Source of the DNA: Acidobacteriota bacterium
Lineage (GTDB): Bacteria; Actinomycetota; Actinomycetes; Actinomycetales; Microbacteriaceae
NCBI GenBank assembly: GCA_019352055.1
Contig: JABBOB010000014.1
Span: forward strand, 1-45,337
Reading direction: 5' to 3'
DNA: 45,337 nt
Positions 15,789 through 24,621 of the stretch are shown here, piece after piece. The first letter of the stretch is position 1. Every line of letters begins with the position of its first letter. The position numbers and the translations under genes were made by a program. The notes under the pieces were generated by a model. It was not told the origin of the DNA. It ran no database searches and was given only the letters and a program-made list of their open reading frames with translations.

Positions 15789-16643
15789 ATGCCGGCCAGA
15801 TTCGTCGTCGTGCCGCAGTGGCAGGGATCCTCGTCGAGTCGCGCGCTGCGGCTGATCGACGGCGCGGAGGCGATCCGCGGCGATCTGCCGTCGGGCGCCA
15901 CGCTCAGCGTCGAGGTGCCCATGGGCGCCGGCGACGCCGTCGGGACCGGCGTCAGCCGCTACTCCTCGGTCGCCACCGTGCGCGAGCGCCTCCGGACCGT
16001 GCTCGACTCGGTGCCGGAGGGGGACCTGCCCGTCGTGATCGGCGGCGACTGCGGCGTCGAGCTGGCCGCCGTCGAGCGGGCGGCGCAGTCCGCGACGGCA
16101 CGCGGGAAGCGGCTCGGACTCGTGTGGTTCGATGCGCATCCCGACCTCAACACCCCGGCGACGAGCCCCAGCGGTGCCTTCTGCGGGATGGTGCTGCGGG
16201 CGCTGCTCGGCGAGGGCGCGGACGGGCTCGTCTCCGCCGAGCCGATCGACCCGCGGCGCGTCGTGCTCGCCGGCACCCGGAACATGGACGACCAGGAGGC
16301 CGACTACCTCGAGACGAGCGGCATCGCGGTGGTCGGCGCTGACGCCCTCGCCGACGATCTGGGCGCCGCGGTCGACGCGCTCGACGTCGACGAGGTGTAT
16401 CTGCACGTCGACCTCGACGTGCTGGACCCGGGCGAGTTCGACGGCGTGACGGACCCGCAGCCGTTCGGCGCCGGCGTCGCGGACCTCACCGCGGGCATCG
16501 CCGCCGCCTCCGCGGGCCGCACCGTGGTCGGGGCGGGGCTCACGATGTTCGCCCCCGCCTCCCCCGACGACGTCGTCGCGGACCAGGGCACGATCCTCCG
16601 CGTCGTCAGCGCCCTCACCGCGTCGTCGCGGACGCCGCGCTGA
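15789..16643 (+). CDS. arginase/agmatinase/formiminoglutamase family protein
   Basis: 284 residues of the ureohydrolase fold. Metal-binding motifs are DAHPD at 115-119 and HVDLDVLDP at 206-214 (Asp208 and Asp210). The first motif, normally GGDHS with a Mn-binding histidine, reads GGDCG here, with Cys88 in place of His. The protein may therefore bind one metal differently or act on another amidine substrate, so I do not assign arginase activity. The N-terminus VVVPQWQGSSSSRALRLIDGA resembles other actinobacterial members. It is followed closely by a crotonase gene. Confidence 0.85.
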   Translation: MPARFVVVPQWQGSSSSRALRLIDGAEAIRGDLPSGATLSVEVPMGAGDAVGTGVSRYSSVATVRERLRTVLDSVPEGDLPVVIGGDCGVELAAVERAAQSATARGKRLGLVWFDAHPDLNTPATSPSGAFCGMVLRALLGEGADGLVSAEPIDPRRVVLAGTRNMDDQEADYLETSGIAVVGADALADDLGAAVDALDVDEVYLHVDLDVLDPGEFDGVTDPQPFGAGVADLTAGIAAASAGRTVVGAGLTMFAPASPDDVVADQGTILRVVSALTASSRTPR

Positions 16644-16695
16644 GCGTGGGCCCGCGCCGCGAGCCCGCGTCCAGCCCTCGCCCGGTGCTCCCGGA

Positions 16696-16701
16696 TACGG
16701 T
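16696..16701 (+). promoter_or_regulatory. -10 box (TACGGT), leaderless promoter of the crotonase gene
   Basis: TACGGT ends seven bases before the GTG at 16709. Confidence 0.45.
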
Positions 16702-16708
16702 CTCGAAG

Positions 16709-17503
16709 GTGTCGGACACGCAGGAGCCGCGGGTGATCGTCGAGCAGGACGGCGCCGTGCTGCGCATCGGCCTGAACCGCCCCGCCAAACGCAACGCCGC
16801 CGACCGGGCGCTGCTGCGGGAGCTCGCCGCCGCGTACACGCGGCTCGAGCGCGACGACTCCCTCCGCGTCGGCCTCGTCTACGCCGAGGGCGAGCACTTC
16901 ACCGGCGGCCTCGATCTCGTCGACGTCGGTCCGTCCCTCGCCTCCGGCACGATCGACTACCGCGACGCGGAGCAGGTGGACCCGTGGGGTCTCGCGGGCC
17001 CGGAGCGGTCGAAGCCCGTCGTGGTCGCGGTGCACGGAACCTGCCTGACGCTCGGCATCGAGCTGATCCTCGCCGCCGAGGTCGCGGTCGCGGCCGACTC
17101 GGCGAGCTTCGCCCAGCTCGAGGTCGCGCGCGGCATCCTGCCGTTCGGCGGCGCGACGGCGCGGCTTCCGGCGGTGGCCGGCTGGGGGGACGCGATGCGC
17201 TGGCTGCTCACCGGGGACCGGTTCGACGCGCAGGAGGCGTACCGCATCGGACTCGTGCAGGAGGTCGTGCCGGCCGGCACCGAGCGGTCCACGGCTGCCG
17301 CGATCGCGGAGCGGATCGCCGCGCAGGCACCGCTGGCGGTGCAGGCGACGCTGCGCTCCGCCCGTGCGGCGCGTCGAGCCGTGGAGCGGCCCGTGCTCGA
17401 CGCGCTGCCGGGCGCCCTCGCGACCCTGGCGGCGACCGAGGACGCCGCCGAGGGCCTGCGGGCCTTCCGAGATCGTCGCGACCCGGTGTGGACCGGGCGC
17501 TGA
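16709..17503 (+). CDS. enoyl-CoA hydratase/isomerase (crotonase) family protein
   Basis: 264 residues. Crotonase landmarks: LNRPAKRNA near 22-30, the first oxyanion-hole segment HFTGGLDL at 63-70 (usually FSAGADL), HGTCLTLGIELILAAEV for the second oxyanion backbone, and ARGILPFGGATARLP for the substrate loop. Members hydrate or isomerise enoyl-CoA thioesters at the cytosolic face. One of the two usual catalytic glutamates (after VHGTCL-x-G-x-E) is visible, the other is uncertain. The GTG at 16709 was chosen because it sits seven bases after a TACGGT box; an open frame upstream to 16646 is less likely. The flavoprotein gene begins 14 bases after it. Confidence 0.88.
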   Translation: MSDTQEPRVIVEQDGAVLRIGLNRPAKRNAADRALLRELAAAYTRLERDDSLRVGLVYAEGEHFTGGLDLVDVGPSLASGTIDYRDAEQVDPWGLAGPERSKPVVVAVHGTCLTLGIELILAAEVAVAADSASFAQLEVARGILPFGGATARLPAVAGWGDAMRWLLTGDRFDAQEAYRIGLVQEVVPAGTERSTAAAIAERIAAQAPLAVQATLRSARAARRAVERPVLDALPGALATLAATEDAAEGLRAFRDRRDPVWTGR

Positions 17504-17517
17504 GCCGAGGAGAAGAG

Positions 17518-18948
17518 ATGCCGGAGACCTACGACCTGATCGTGATCGGTGCGGGCGCGGTCGGCGAGAACGTCGCCGACTACGCGCACAAGGAGGGGCT
17601 CGGGGTGGTGATCGTCGAGAACGAGCTCGTGGGCGGCGAGTGCTCGTACTGGGCCTGCATGCCGTCGAAGGCGCTGCTGCGGCCCGCGACCGCGCTGCGC
17701 GGCGCCCGGCACGTGTCCGGAGCGAAGCAGGCGGTGACGGGGCGGATCGATCCGGCCGCCGTGCTCGCCCGCCGTGACGCGACCGTCGCGAACTACGACG
17801 ACGAGGGCCAGGTGGCTTGGCTGCAGTCGGCGGGCATCGACCTCGTCCGCGGCACCGCCCGACTGGACGGGCCGAAGCGGGTCGTCGTCACCGCGCTCGA
17901 CGGCACCGAGGTCGTGCTCGAGGCCGGAGCCGCCGTCGCCGTCGCCACCGGCAGCTCGGCGCTCATCCCGCCGATCGAGGGGCTCGAGGAGGCGAAGCCG
18001 TGGACCTCGCGGGAGGCCACCTCCGCCACCGAGGTGCCCGGTCGCCTGATCGTGCTCGGCGGCGGGGTGGTGGGGGCCGAGATGGCGACCGCCTACACCT
18101 CGCTGGGCTCGCACGTCACGCTCGTCGTCCGCCGCGGGCTGCTGGGCGGCATGGAGCCGTTCGCGGGCGAGCTCGTCGCCGCGTCGATGCGGGAGGCGGG
18201 CACGGACCTCCGGCTGAACGCCTCCATCACGAAGGTGGTGCGCGAGCACGGTGTCGTCACCGCGACGCTCGACGACGGCTCCACGATCGAGGCGGACGAG
18301 ATCCTGGTCGCGACCGGCCGCACACCGAACACGCAGGGCCTCGGGCTCGCCTCCGTGAGGCTGGAGGACGGCGACTGGCTCCCCGTCGACGACACGCTGC
18401 TCGTGGACGCGGCGACGAACGCGGAGGACCCGTGGCTCTACGCCGTGGGCGACGTGAACCACCGGGCGCTGCTCACCCATCAGGGCAAGTACCAGGCCCG
18501 CGCCGCCGGCCGGGTGATCGCGGCCCGGTTCAAGGACGAGTCCCCGGACACCGGTCCGTGGACGAGGTTCACCGCCACCGCCGACCACGCCACCGTGCCC
18601 CAGGTCACCTTCACCGACCCCGAGGTCGCCTCCGTCGGCCTGACCGAGGCCGCCGCGAGGACGGCCGGCACCGCGGTGCGGGTCGCCGAGTACGACATCT
18701 CCAGGGTCGCCGGAGCGAGCGTGTACGACGACGCGTACGTGGGGAGGGCGAAGCTGGTGATCGACGACGAGCGCGACGTGCCGATCGGAGCGACGTTCGC
18801 CGGCTACGACGTCGGCGAGATGCTCCACTCGGCGACGATCGCGATCGCCGGCGAGATACCCCTGCAACGGCTCTGGCACGCCGTCCCGTCGTACCCGACG
18901 CTCAGCGAGATCTGGCTGCGCCTGCTCGAGACGGACGGCCGCGCATGA
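17518..18948 (+). CDS. dihydrolipoamide dehydrogenase-like FAD disulfide oxidoreductase
   Basis: 476 residues of the class I pyridine nucleotide-disulfide oxidoreductase family. FAD site GAGAVGE at 11-17; redox-active disulfide in GGECSYWACMPSK (Cys42 and Cys47); NAD(P) site with GGGVVGAEMA near 181-190; second FAD motif YAVGDVNH; C-terminal dimer end HAVPSYPTLSE with the catalytic His-Glu pair. The active-site spelling (CSYWAC rather than CLNVGC) is found in mycobacterial and other actinobacterial flavoproteins annotated as LpdA or quinone/mercuric reductase-like, so the partner is unlikely to be a 2-oxoacid dehydrogenase complex. GAGGAGAAG precedes the ATG. Coupled to the next gene. Confidence 0.88.
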   Translation: MPETYDLIVIGAGAVGENVADYAHKEGLGVVIVENELVGGECSYWACMPSKALLRPATALRGARHVSGAKQAVTGRIDPAAVLARRDATVANYDDEGQVAWLQSAGIDLVRGTARLDGPKRVVVTALDGTEVVLEAGAAVAVATGSSALIPPIEGLEEAKPWTSREATSATEVPGRLIVLGGGVVGAEMATAYTSLGSHVTLVVRRGLLGGMEPFAGELVAASMREAGTDLRLNASITKVVREHGVVTATLDDGSTIEADEILVATGRTPNTQGLGLASVRLEDGDWLPVDDTLLVDAATNAEDPWLYAVGDVNHRALLTHQGKYQARAAGRVIAARFKDESPDTGPWTRFTATADHATVPQVTFTDPEVASVGLTEAAARTAGTAVRVAEYDISRVAGASVYDDAYVGRAKLVIDDERDVPIGATFAGYDVGEMLHSATIAIAGEIPLQRLWHAVPSYPTLSEIWLRLLETDGRA

Positions 18949-19802
18949 GCGTCGTGCTGCCCGACCCGACCCGCATGGAGGGTCGCACCGTCGTGGTCAC
19001 CGGGGCGAGCTCCGGCATCGGCCGGGCCGCCGCGCGCGAGCTCGCGCTGCTCGGGGCCGACGTCGCGGTCGTCGGCAGGAACCGCGAGCGGACGGAGGCG
19101 GTCGCCGCCGAGACCGGCGGCCGCGCGTTCCTCAGCGACTTCGACCGCCTCGCCTCCGTGCGCGAGCTCGCGGCAGCGCTGCTCGACGCGTACCCCGCGA
19201 TCCACGTGCTGGCCAACAACGCGGGCGGGATGGCCGAGCGCGGACTGACGACCGACGGCAACGGGATCACCTTCCAGCGCAACCACCTGGCCGGGTTCCT
19301 GCTGACGAACCTCCTGCTCGACCGGCTCCGCGAGACCGCGGCGTCCGCGCCTGCGGGAGCGGTGCGGGTCATCCAGACGGCCAGCGAGGCGAACCGGTCG
19401 GGGAGGGTGCGCCTCGACGACCTCGACTCGATGCGGGGGCTCTGGCTCGCCGGCTGGCCCGCGTACGGCGCCGTCAAGCTCGAGAACATCCTGTTCACGC
19501 GGGAGCTCGCGCGCCGGACCGCGGGCTCCGGGGTCCGGACCTGGGCGTTCCACCCCGGGTTCGTGGCGACCGGGTTCGGCGGCACCAACCCGCTGATCGC
19601 ACTCGGCAAGCGCCTCGCGCTGTCGCCGGAGCAGGGTGCGCAACCGCTCGTGCGCCTCGCCGCCGCGACGGAGGTGCCTGCTCCGTCGGGCAACTACTTC
19701 TCTCGGCTGACCGCTCCAGGCCGCACGGCGCGGCAGGCGAACGACACGGGGCTCGCCCGTGCGCTCTGGGAGGCGAGCGCCGTCCGGGCCGGCCTCGGGT
19801 GA
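18945..19802 (+). CDS. short-chain dehydrogenase/reductase (SDR)
   Basis: 285 residues with the classical SDR set: TGASSGIG at 19-26, NNAGG at 91-95, Ser147 and the YGAVK active site at 174-178. The F-HPG-V-T-x-F after strand six and the long C-terminus resemble the retinol-dehydrogenase-like group that often acts on lipophilic alcohols or ketones with NADP(H). The ATG overlaps the TGA of the flavoprotein gene (ATGA), so the two are translationally coupled and may act on the same pathway. Substrate unknown. Confidence 0.9.
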   Translation: MSVVLPDPTRMEGRTVVVTGASSGIGRAAARELALLGADVAVVGRNRERTEAVAAETGGRAFLSDFDRLASVRELAAALLDAYPAIHVLANNAGGMAERGLTTDGNGITFQRNHLAGFLLTNLLLDRLRETAASAPAGAVRVIQTASEANRSGRVRLDDLDSMRGLWLAGWPAYGAVKLENILFTRELARRTAGSGVRTWAFHPGFVATGFGGTNPLIALGKRLALSPEQGAQPLVRLAAATEVPAPSGNYFSRLTAPGRTARQANDTGLARALWEASAVRAGLG

Positions 19803-19828
19803 GGTCGGTGCGGCCCGACGCGCCACGG

Positions 19829-19834
19829 TAGATT
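19829..19834 (+). promoter_or_regulatory. -10 box (TAGATT), leaderless promoter of the permease gene
   Basis: TAGATT ends eight bases before the GTG at 19843; no ribosome binding site is seen. Confidence 0.45.
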
Positions 19835-19842
19835 CCCCTCCC

Positions 19843-21003
19843 GTGGTGCTGGCCCTGCTCGGTGGTGGCCTGCTCGTCCTGGGCCTGGTCGCTGTGGCGA
19901 CCGGGATCCTGCCGGTCGTCGACGCCGTCGCGCTCGGAGAGCGCATCGCCCCCGTGCTCGGCTTCGTGGTCGCGATCACGATCGTGGCCGCCATCGCCGC
20001 CGACGCGGGCCTGTTCGACCGGCTCGCCGCGCTGGCCGCTCGGCTGGCAAGAGGGCGCGGCGCGGTGCTCTGGGTGCTGGTCGTGCTCGTCGCCGTCACC
20101 TCGACGGTCTTCCTCTCGCTCGACACCACCGCCGTGCTGCTGACCCCCGTCGTCGTGACGCTCGCGCGCCGCGTCGGCCTGTCGCCCGTCCCGTTCGCCC
20201 TGACGACGGTCTGGCTCGCGAACACCGGCTCGCTGCTGCTGCCGGTCTCGAACCTCACCAACCTGCTGGCGGAGTCCGACCCGGCCTTCGGCACCGCCTA
20301 CGTGGCCCACTCGTGGCTGCCGGCGGTGGTCGCCGTCCTCGTGCCGGTCGCGATCCTCGCGGTGATCTCCCGGCGGGCCCTCGCGCACCGGTACACGCCT
20401 CCGGCGCCGGAGGCGATCGAGGACCGCGTGCTGTTCACGATCGCCGCGGTCGTGGTGGCGCTGCTCGTGCCGGCGCTCGCCATCGGCGACCCCGTGCTGC
20501 ACATCCCCGTGTGGGTGCCCGCGACGATCGCTGCGGTCGCGCTGGTCGTCGCGTCGGCGGTGCGGCGCCCGGGCGTGCTGTCGCTGCGGCTGCTGCCGGT
20601 CCCGCTCGTGCTGTTCGTCTGCGGGCTGTTCCTCGCCGTCACCGCACTGGGGCGCCTCGGGCTGACGGAGGTGCTCGCCGCAGCCGCGGGCACCGGCGAC
20701 AGCCCGCTCCAGCTGCTCCGGCTCGCCGGTGTCGGCACGGTGACGGCGAACCTCGCCGACAACCTGCCCGCCTACCTCGCGCTCGAGCCGGTGGCCGGCG
20801 ATGCGCGCCGGCTGCTCGCGCTGCTCGTCGCGGTGAACGCCGGGCCGCTGATCACGCCGTGGGCCTCCCTGGCGACGTTGCTCTGGCACGGCCGCCTCAC
20901 GGCGCAGGACGTGCACATCTCCTGGTGGCGCTTCGCGGGCCTGGGCCTCATCGCCGCGCCGCTGACCGTCGGGCTCAGCACCCTGGCGATCCTGCTCACC
21001 TGA
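19843..21003 (+). CDS. SLC13/ArsB/NhaD-like ion permease
   Basis: 386 residues with about 11 hydrophobic helices. Landmarks are DTTAVLLTPVVV (about 90-101), LANTGSLLLPVSNLTNLL (about 126-143), and a second half with ANLADNLPAYLALEP, the inverted-repeat arrangement of the ion-transporter superfamily (CitM/ArsB/DASS). Substrates in the superfamily are anions such as arsenite, dicarboxylates or sulfate, or Na+. The residues that separate these cannot be read by eye. GTG start chosen from the leaderless box. Its stop and that of the convergent amidase are four bases apart. Confidence 0.85.
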   Translation: MVLALLGGGLLVLGLVAVATGILPVVDAVALGERIAPVLGFVVAITIVAAIAADAGLFDRLAALAARLARGRGAVLWVLVVLVAVTSTVFLSLDTTAVLLTPVVVTLARRVGLSPVPFALTTVWLANTGSLLLPVSNLTNLLAESDPAFGTAYVAHSWLPAVVAVLVPVAILAVISRRALAHRYTPPAPEAIEDRVLFTIAAVVVALLVPALAIGDPVLHIPVWVPATIAAVALVVASAVRRPGVLSLRLLPVPLVLFVCGLFLAVTALGRLGLTEVLAAAAGTGDSPLQLLRLAGVGTVTANLADNLPAYLALEPVAGDARRLLALLVAVNAGPLITPWASLATLLWHGRLTAQDVHISWWRFAGLGLIAAPLTVGLSTLAILLT

Positions 21004-21007
21004 CCGG

Positions 21008-22441
21008 TCACCAGAACCCGGGCGGGTGGCGTCGCTGCCAGGCGAAGCGGCGCTCGAGCTGGCGCCCGATCGCGAGCAGGGCGCGCTCGCCGCCTGGTCG
21101 GCCGATCAGCTGCACGCCCGCCGGCCGGCCGTCGTCGGTGGCGCCCACCGGCAGCGTGATCGCGGGGAGCCCGGAGACGTTCACGAACGAGGTGAACGGC
21201 GCCGCGAGCACCTGCCGGTCGAACACCGCGTCCGCCCCCTCGCCGTCGGCGGTGTGCCAGCCGACGGGCCTCGGCGTCATCGCGACGGTCGGGGTCAGCA
21301 CGGCGTCGAACGGCGCGAACGTCGCGATCGCGCGCCGCTCGAACGCCGCGGCGGCGACCACCGCCCGCACGACCCGCTCGGCAGGCAGCGCGCGACCGCG
21401 TTCGACGATCTCGCGCGTGTACGGCTCGAGCAGCGCCAGCTCGGCCGGGGAGCGTGCCGGGATCGGCGCGGCACCCGCCTGCCACAGCACCCGGAAGAAG
21501 TCGGGGTAGTCCTCGCCGCGCAACCGGACGGGCTCGGTGCCGTGCCCGAGCGCGTCCAGCGCGGCGATCGTCCTGGCGACCGCGGCGGTCAGCTCGGGAT
21601 CGACACGCACGTCGAGGGCGTCGTCCCAGACGGAGCCCTCGAGCACTCCGATCGAGTAGCGCCCCTCCCCGCGCACCGCGTCGCCGAGGAAGGACTCGCC
21701 GTCGTCGCCGGGGACCGTGGCGTACCCGGCCGACCGGGGCCGCCCCTCCGGCCGGGTCAGCGCGTCGAGCACCATCGCCACATCCGCGACCGTGCGCGCG
21801 ATGGGACCTGCGGTCACCAGGCCGGCGAGCCCGCCCTGGCCGCCCTGCGCAGGGACTCGGCCGCGCGACGGCTTCAACCCCACGACCCCGCACCACGCGG
21901 CGGGGATGCGGATCGAGCCGCCGCCGTCCGACCCGATCGCGAACGGCGCGAGCCCCGCTGCGACCGCCGCCGCCGCGCCGCCGCTCGACCCGCCCGCGCC
22001 CCTCGTCGGATCCCACGGATTCCGGGCGGGCGCACGCCCGGCCGGCTCGGTGAAGCCCGTCAGCCCGAACTCGGGCGCCGTCGTCGCGCCGAGCACGACC
22101 GCGCCGGTCGCGTCCGTGGCCCGCGCCACGTCGTCCGAGTCCGCTGCGACGGTCTGCGCGACGAGGCGGGAGACGCCCCAGACGGCACCGGCCCTGCGCA
22201 CGAGCTCCTTCTCCGCCATCGGGACCCCGGCGAGCGGCGCGGGTCCCTGCCCGACCGCGTCGACCGCCGCAGCGCTCTCGACGGCCCGTTCGGCGTCGAT
22301 GCGGGAGAACGCGCCGATCGCGCCGTTCAGCCGGTCGATGCGCTCCAGGTGGTGCCTCGTCAGCTCGAGCGACGTCGCGTCGCCGCGGCGGATCCAGTCC
22401 CACTGCTCCTGAGCGGTGAGCTGATGCGGTGCGAAGGCCAT
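21008..22441 (-). CDS. amidase signature family protein
   Basis: 477 residues. The Ser-cisSer-Lys triad is readable: Lys78 in VPMAEKELVRR, Ser152 in GAGGSSGG and Ser176 in GSDGGGSIRIP. The remaining amidase-signature segment GLKPSRGRVP and the C-terminal NVSGLPAITLPVG follow. Members hydrolyse amides such as indole-acetamide, aryl-acylamides or oligomer by-products; specificity cannot be told. It starts three bases after the stop of the acetyltransferase and is the last gene of a leftward operon. The stop TGA forms part of a 10-bp palindrome with that of the permease. Confidence 0.92.
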   Translation of the reverse strand: MAFAPHQLTAQEQWDWIRRGDATSLELTRHHLERIDRLNGAIGAFSRIDAERAVESAAAVDAVGQGPAPLAGVPMAEKELVRRAGAVWGVSRLVAQTVAADSDDVARATDATGAVVLGATTAPEFGLTGFTEPAGRAPARNPWDPTRGAGGSSGGAAAAVAAGLAPFAIGSDGGGSIRIPAAWCGVVGLKPSRGRVPAQGGQGGLAGLVTAGPIARTVADVAMVLDALTRPEGRPRSAGYATVPGDDGESFLGDAVRGEGRYSIGVLEGSVWDDALDVRVDPELTAAVARTIAALDALGHGTEPVRLRGEDYPDFFRVLWQAGAAPIPARSPAELALLEPYTREIVERGRALPAERVVRAVVAAAAFERRAIATFAPFDAVLTPTVAMTPRPVGWHTADGEGADAVFDRQVLAAPFTSFVNVSGLPAITLPVGATDDGRPAGVQLIGRPGGERALLAIGRQLERRFAWQRRHPPGFW

Positions 22442-22444
22442 GGG

Positions 22445-23035
22445 CTACTTGATGTCCTTCTGCATCATGACCGTCCCGATCCAGCGGTCGAACTTGAACG
22501 CCACCTTCCCCATCCGCCCCGTCTCCTTGAAGCCGAGCGCCCGGTGCAGACCGATGGAGGACTCGGCGCCGCCGTCGGCGATCACCGCGAGGATCTGCTT
22601 CAACCCCGTCTGCCTGCCCGCCTCGATCAGCGCGGAGAGCAGCGCCCGCCCGAGCCCCTTGCCCGTGGAGGCGGGGCGGAGGTAGATCGACTCCTCCGCC
22701 GTGAACCGGTAGGCGCGCTTCTGGATCCACGGCTCGCAGAGCGCGTAGCCGAGGACCTGCCCGCTCGGGGAGACCGCGACGAGGAACGGCAGCTTCAGCC
22801 GGGTCAGGTAGGCGTACTTCGAGCGCCAGGTCCGGAGGGTGCGGGTGTCGGTGTCCAGCGTCACCATCGTGTTCGTGACGTAGTGGTTGTAGATCTGCCG
22901 CACGTCGGGCAGGTCCTTCGCCGTCGCGGGCCGGATCTCGTACGCGAACTCCGGCTCGGGCGGGTCGAGCCGCCGGAGGTGGAACGGCTTCGCCAGCCTG
23001 CGGGGCTCGTACTCCTCTTCCAGCACGCCGTTCAT
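22445..23035 (-). CDS. GNAT acetyltransferase, phosphinothricin-acetyltransferase-like
   Basis: 196 residues. IRPATAKDLPDVRQIYNHYV is the typical beginning of the PAT group; acetyl-CoA binding is in the loop STGKGLGRALLSAL (R/Q-x-x-G-x-G/A) and the end has ADGGAESSIGLHRALGFKETGRMGKV, then FDRWIGTVMMQK. The sub-family acetylates amino groups of small molecules such as phosphinothricin or methionine sulfone. The first 30 residues (EEEYEPRRLAKPFHLRRL) are an unusual extension. Start uncertain: ATG 23035 or GTG 23080, neither with a good ribosome binding site. Confidence 0.85.
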   Translation of the reverse strand: MNGVLEEEYEPRRLAKPFHLRRLDPPEPEFAYEIRPATAKDLPDVRQIYNHYVTNTMVTLDTDTRTLRTWRSKYAYLTRLKLPFLVAVSPSGQVLGYALCEPWIQKRAYRFTAEESIYLRPASTGKGLGRALLSALIEAGRQTGLKQILAVIADGGAESSIGLHRALGFKETGRMGKVAFKFDRWIGTVMMQKDIK

Positions 23036-23090
23036 CTTGACGGAGTTTCGGCCCGGCGAGCCGCGCCGAGACCCCGTCACGATGAGATCG

Positions 23091-23786
23091 TCAGGCGGGG
23101 AGGGCCCAGTCGACCGGGCTGCCGCCCTGCTGCTCCAGCAGCGCGTTCGCCCGGCTGAACGGGCGGGAGCCGAAGAAGCCGCCCGACGCCGACAGCGGGC
23201 TGGGATGCGCGGACTCGATCCGCGGCACGTCGCCGAGCAGCGGTGCCAGGTTCCTGGCGTCCCGGCCCCACAGGATCGCGACGAGCGGACCGCCCCGCGA
23301 TGCGAGGGTGCGGATCGCGTGCTCGGTGACCGACTCCCAGCCCTTGCCGCGATGCGAGGCGGCCGCGCCGGGGCGGACCGTCAGCACCCGGTTCAGCAGC
23401 ATGACGCCGTGCTCGGTCCACGCCGTCAGGTCGCCGTGCGGCACCGGCGGGATCCCGAGGTCGCTCGACAGCTCCCTGTAGATGTTGGTCAGGCTGCGCG
23501 GGATCGGGCGCACCTGCGGGTCGACCGCGAAGCTCAGCCCGATCGGATGCCCGGGAGTGGGGTAGGGGTCCTGGCCGACGACGAGCACCCGAACGGCGGG
23601 CAGCGGCGTGCGGAACGCGCGGAGCACGTCGCGGCCGGCCGGGAGGTAGCCGCGTCCGGCGGCGGACTCGGCGCGGAGGAAGTCGCCCATCGCGTGGATG
23701 TCCGGCTCGACAGGCGCGAGCGCGACCGCCCAGGTGGGATCGACGACGCCCTCGGCGCCGAGCTGGGCGAGCGGCTTCGGTGTCAT
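23091..23786 (-). CDS. ung: uracil-DNA glycosylase (family 1)
   Basis: 231 residues. The water-activating Asp73 sits in [16 protein letters not shown] at 71-86, and the minor-groove loop [18 protein letters not shown] near the C-terminus completes the family 1 signature. It removes uracil from DNA after cytosine deamination, a frequent lesion in high-GC genomes, starting base excision repair. The ATG at 23786 overlaps the TGA of the preceding gene (ATGA), so it is translationally coupled to that gene. Confidence 0.96.
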   Translation of the reverse strand: MTPKPLAQLGAEGVVDPTWAVALAPVEPDIHAMGDFLRAESAAGRGYLPAGRDVLRAFRTPLPAVRVLVVGQDPYPTPGHPIGLSFAVDPQVRPIPRSLTNIYRELSSDLGIPPVPHGDLTAWTEHGVMLLNRVLTVRPGAAASHRGKGWESVTEHAIRTLASRGGPLVAILWGRDARNLAPLLGDVPRIESAHPSPLSASGGFFGSRPFSRANALLEQQGGSPVDWALPA

Positions 23787-24133
23787 CGGGACACCCCTCT
23801 GCGAACGTGGACTCCTGCAGCGGCCGGGGCGACCCACCACGCGCCGCCGATGCCGCCGGCCTCGGTACGGCCGTCGTGCACGACGACGGCGGCGTCCTCG
23901 TCGATCGCGACGCCGTCGGCAGCGAGGCCGAGCTGGACACCCGTGATCATGCGGCCCAGCGTGCCCCACTGCGCCGCATGCACGTCGACCGACAAGGGCA
24001 CGAGACCGCCGCCGTCCCGCACCGGGACCCCCTCGAGCCCCTCCGCGACCTCCTCGGCCAGCGCGACGAAGGTTCGCCGGGCGCGTTCGTCCTCGCCCCA
24101 CCCGCCACAGACGAGGTGGACGCCGCCGGTCAC
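23783..24133 (-). CDS. shortened S51-peptidase-like (type 1 glutamine amidotransferase-like) protein
   Basis: 116 residues from a GTG overlapping the phosphoribosyltransferase stop (GTGA). The start [26 protein letters not shown] resembles the first strand and helix of actinobacterial S51/dipeptidase-E-like proteins, and [19 protein letters not shown] plus [16 protein letters not shown] resembles their C-terminal third. The middle, including the Ser nucleophile in G-x-SAG, is missing; a full protein would be about 230 residues. The shortened frame is open and coupled at both ends to its neighbours, so the product is made but is unlikely to be a peptidase. Confidence 0.6.
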   Translation of the reverse strand: MTGGVHLVCGGWGEDERARRTFVALAEEVAEGLEGVPVRDGGGLVPLSVDVHAAQWGTLGRMITGVQLGLAADGVAIDEDAAVVVHDGRTEAGGIGGAWWVAPAAAGVHVRRGVSR

Positions 24134-24621
24134 TCCGCGCTGCCGCCGACGACGGGGGGCTCCGCGGACCAGGGGAACACGATCCAGCGATCGGTGTGCT
24201 TCCACGACCAGTCCGGGGCGAAGACCGTCTGAGGCTTCGTGTAGAAGCAGGCGCTGCGCACCTCCGCGCCCATCGTGGCGAGGATGTCGACTGCGAGCCG
24301 CAGGGTCAACCCGGACTGCGAGACGTCGTCCGCGAGCAGCACGCGTTTGCCTGCCAGGGAGGTGCCGTCGAGGTGCGGCGGGAGCAGCAGGGGTTCCGGC
24401 AGCGTCTCGTCGACACCGGTGTAGAGCTCGACGTTGATCGAACCGCAGCTCTTGACACCGAGCGCGTACGCGAGGGCTCCACCGACGAGGAGGCCGCCGC
24501 GGGCGATCGCGATGACGACCTCCGGCTCGAACCCGTCGTCGGCGATGCGCTGGGCGAGCTCGCGGGTGGCCGTGCCGACCTCGCCCCAGGGCAGGACCTC
24601 GCGCGGGGCGTCGTGCGTCAC
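24130..24621 (-). CDS. phosphoribosyltransferase domain protein
   Basis: 163 residues of the type I PRTase fold. The PRPP loop is [16 protein letters not shown], with the two acidic residues and the S-x-S-G-L-T that replaces the standard T-x-x-T; before it [14 protein letters not shown] gives the hood strand. The group is annotated as xanthine/hypoxanthine-type PRTases, but the base specificity is not visible. The GTG at 24621 overlaps the GntR stop (GTGA) and its TGA overlaps the next start, so it is translated as part of a chain of coupled genes. Confidence 0.85.
   Translation of the reverse strand: MTHDAPREVLPWGEVGTATRELAQRIADDGFEPEVVIAIARGGLLVGGALAYALGVKSCGSINVELYTGVDETLPEPLLLPPHLDGTSLAGKRVLLADDVSQSGLTLRLAVDILATMGAEVRSACFYTKPQTVFAPDWSWKHTDRWIVFPWSAEPPVVGGSAE

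Noticed and set aside
21001..21010. TGACCGGTCA palindrome as a regulatory site
   Set aside because: It consists of the stop codons of two convergent genes plus four bases and is most simply a coincidence.
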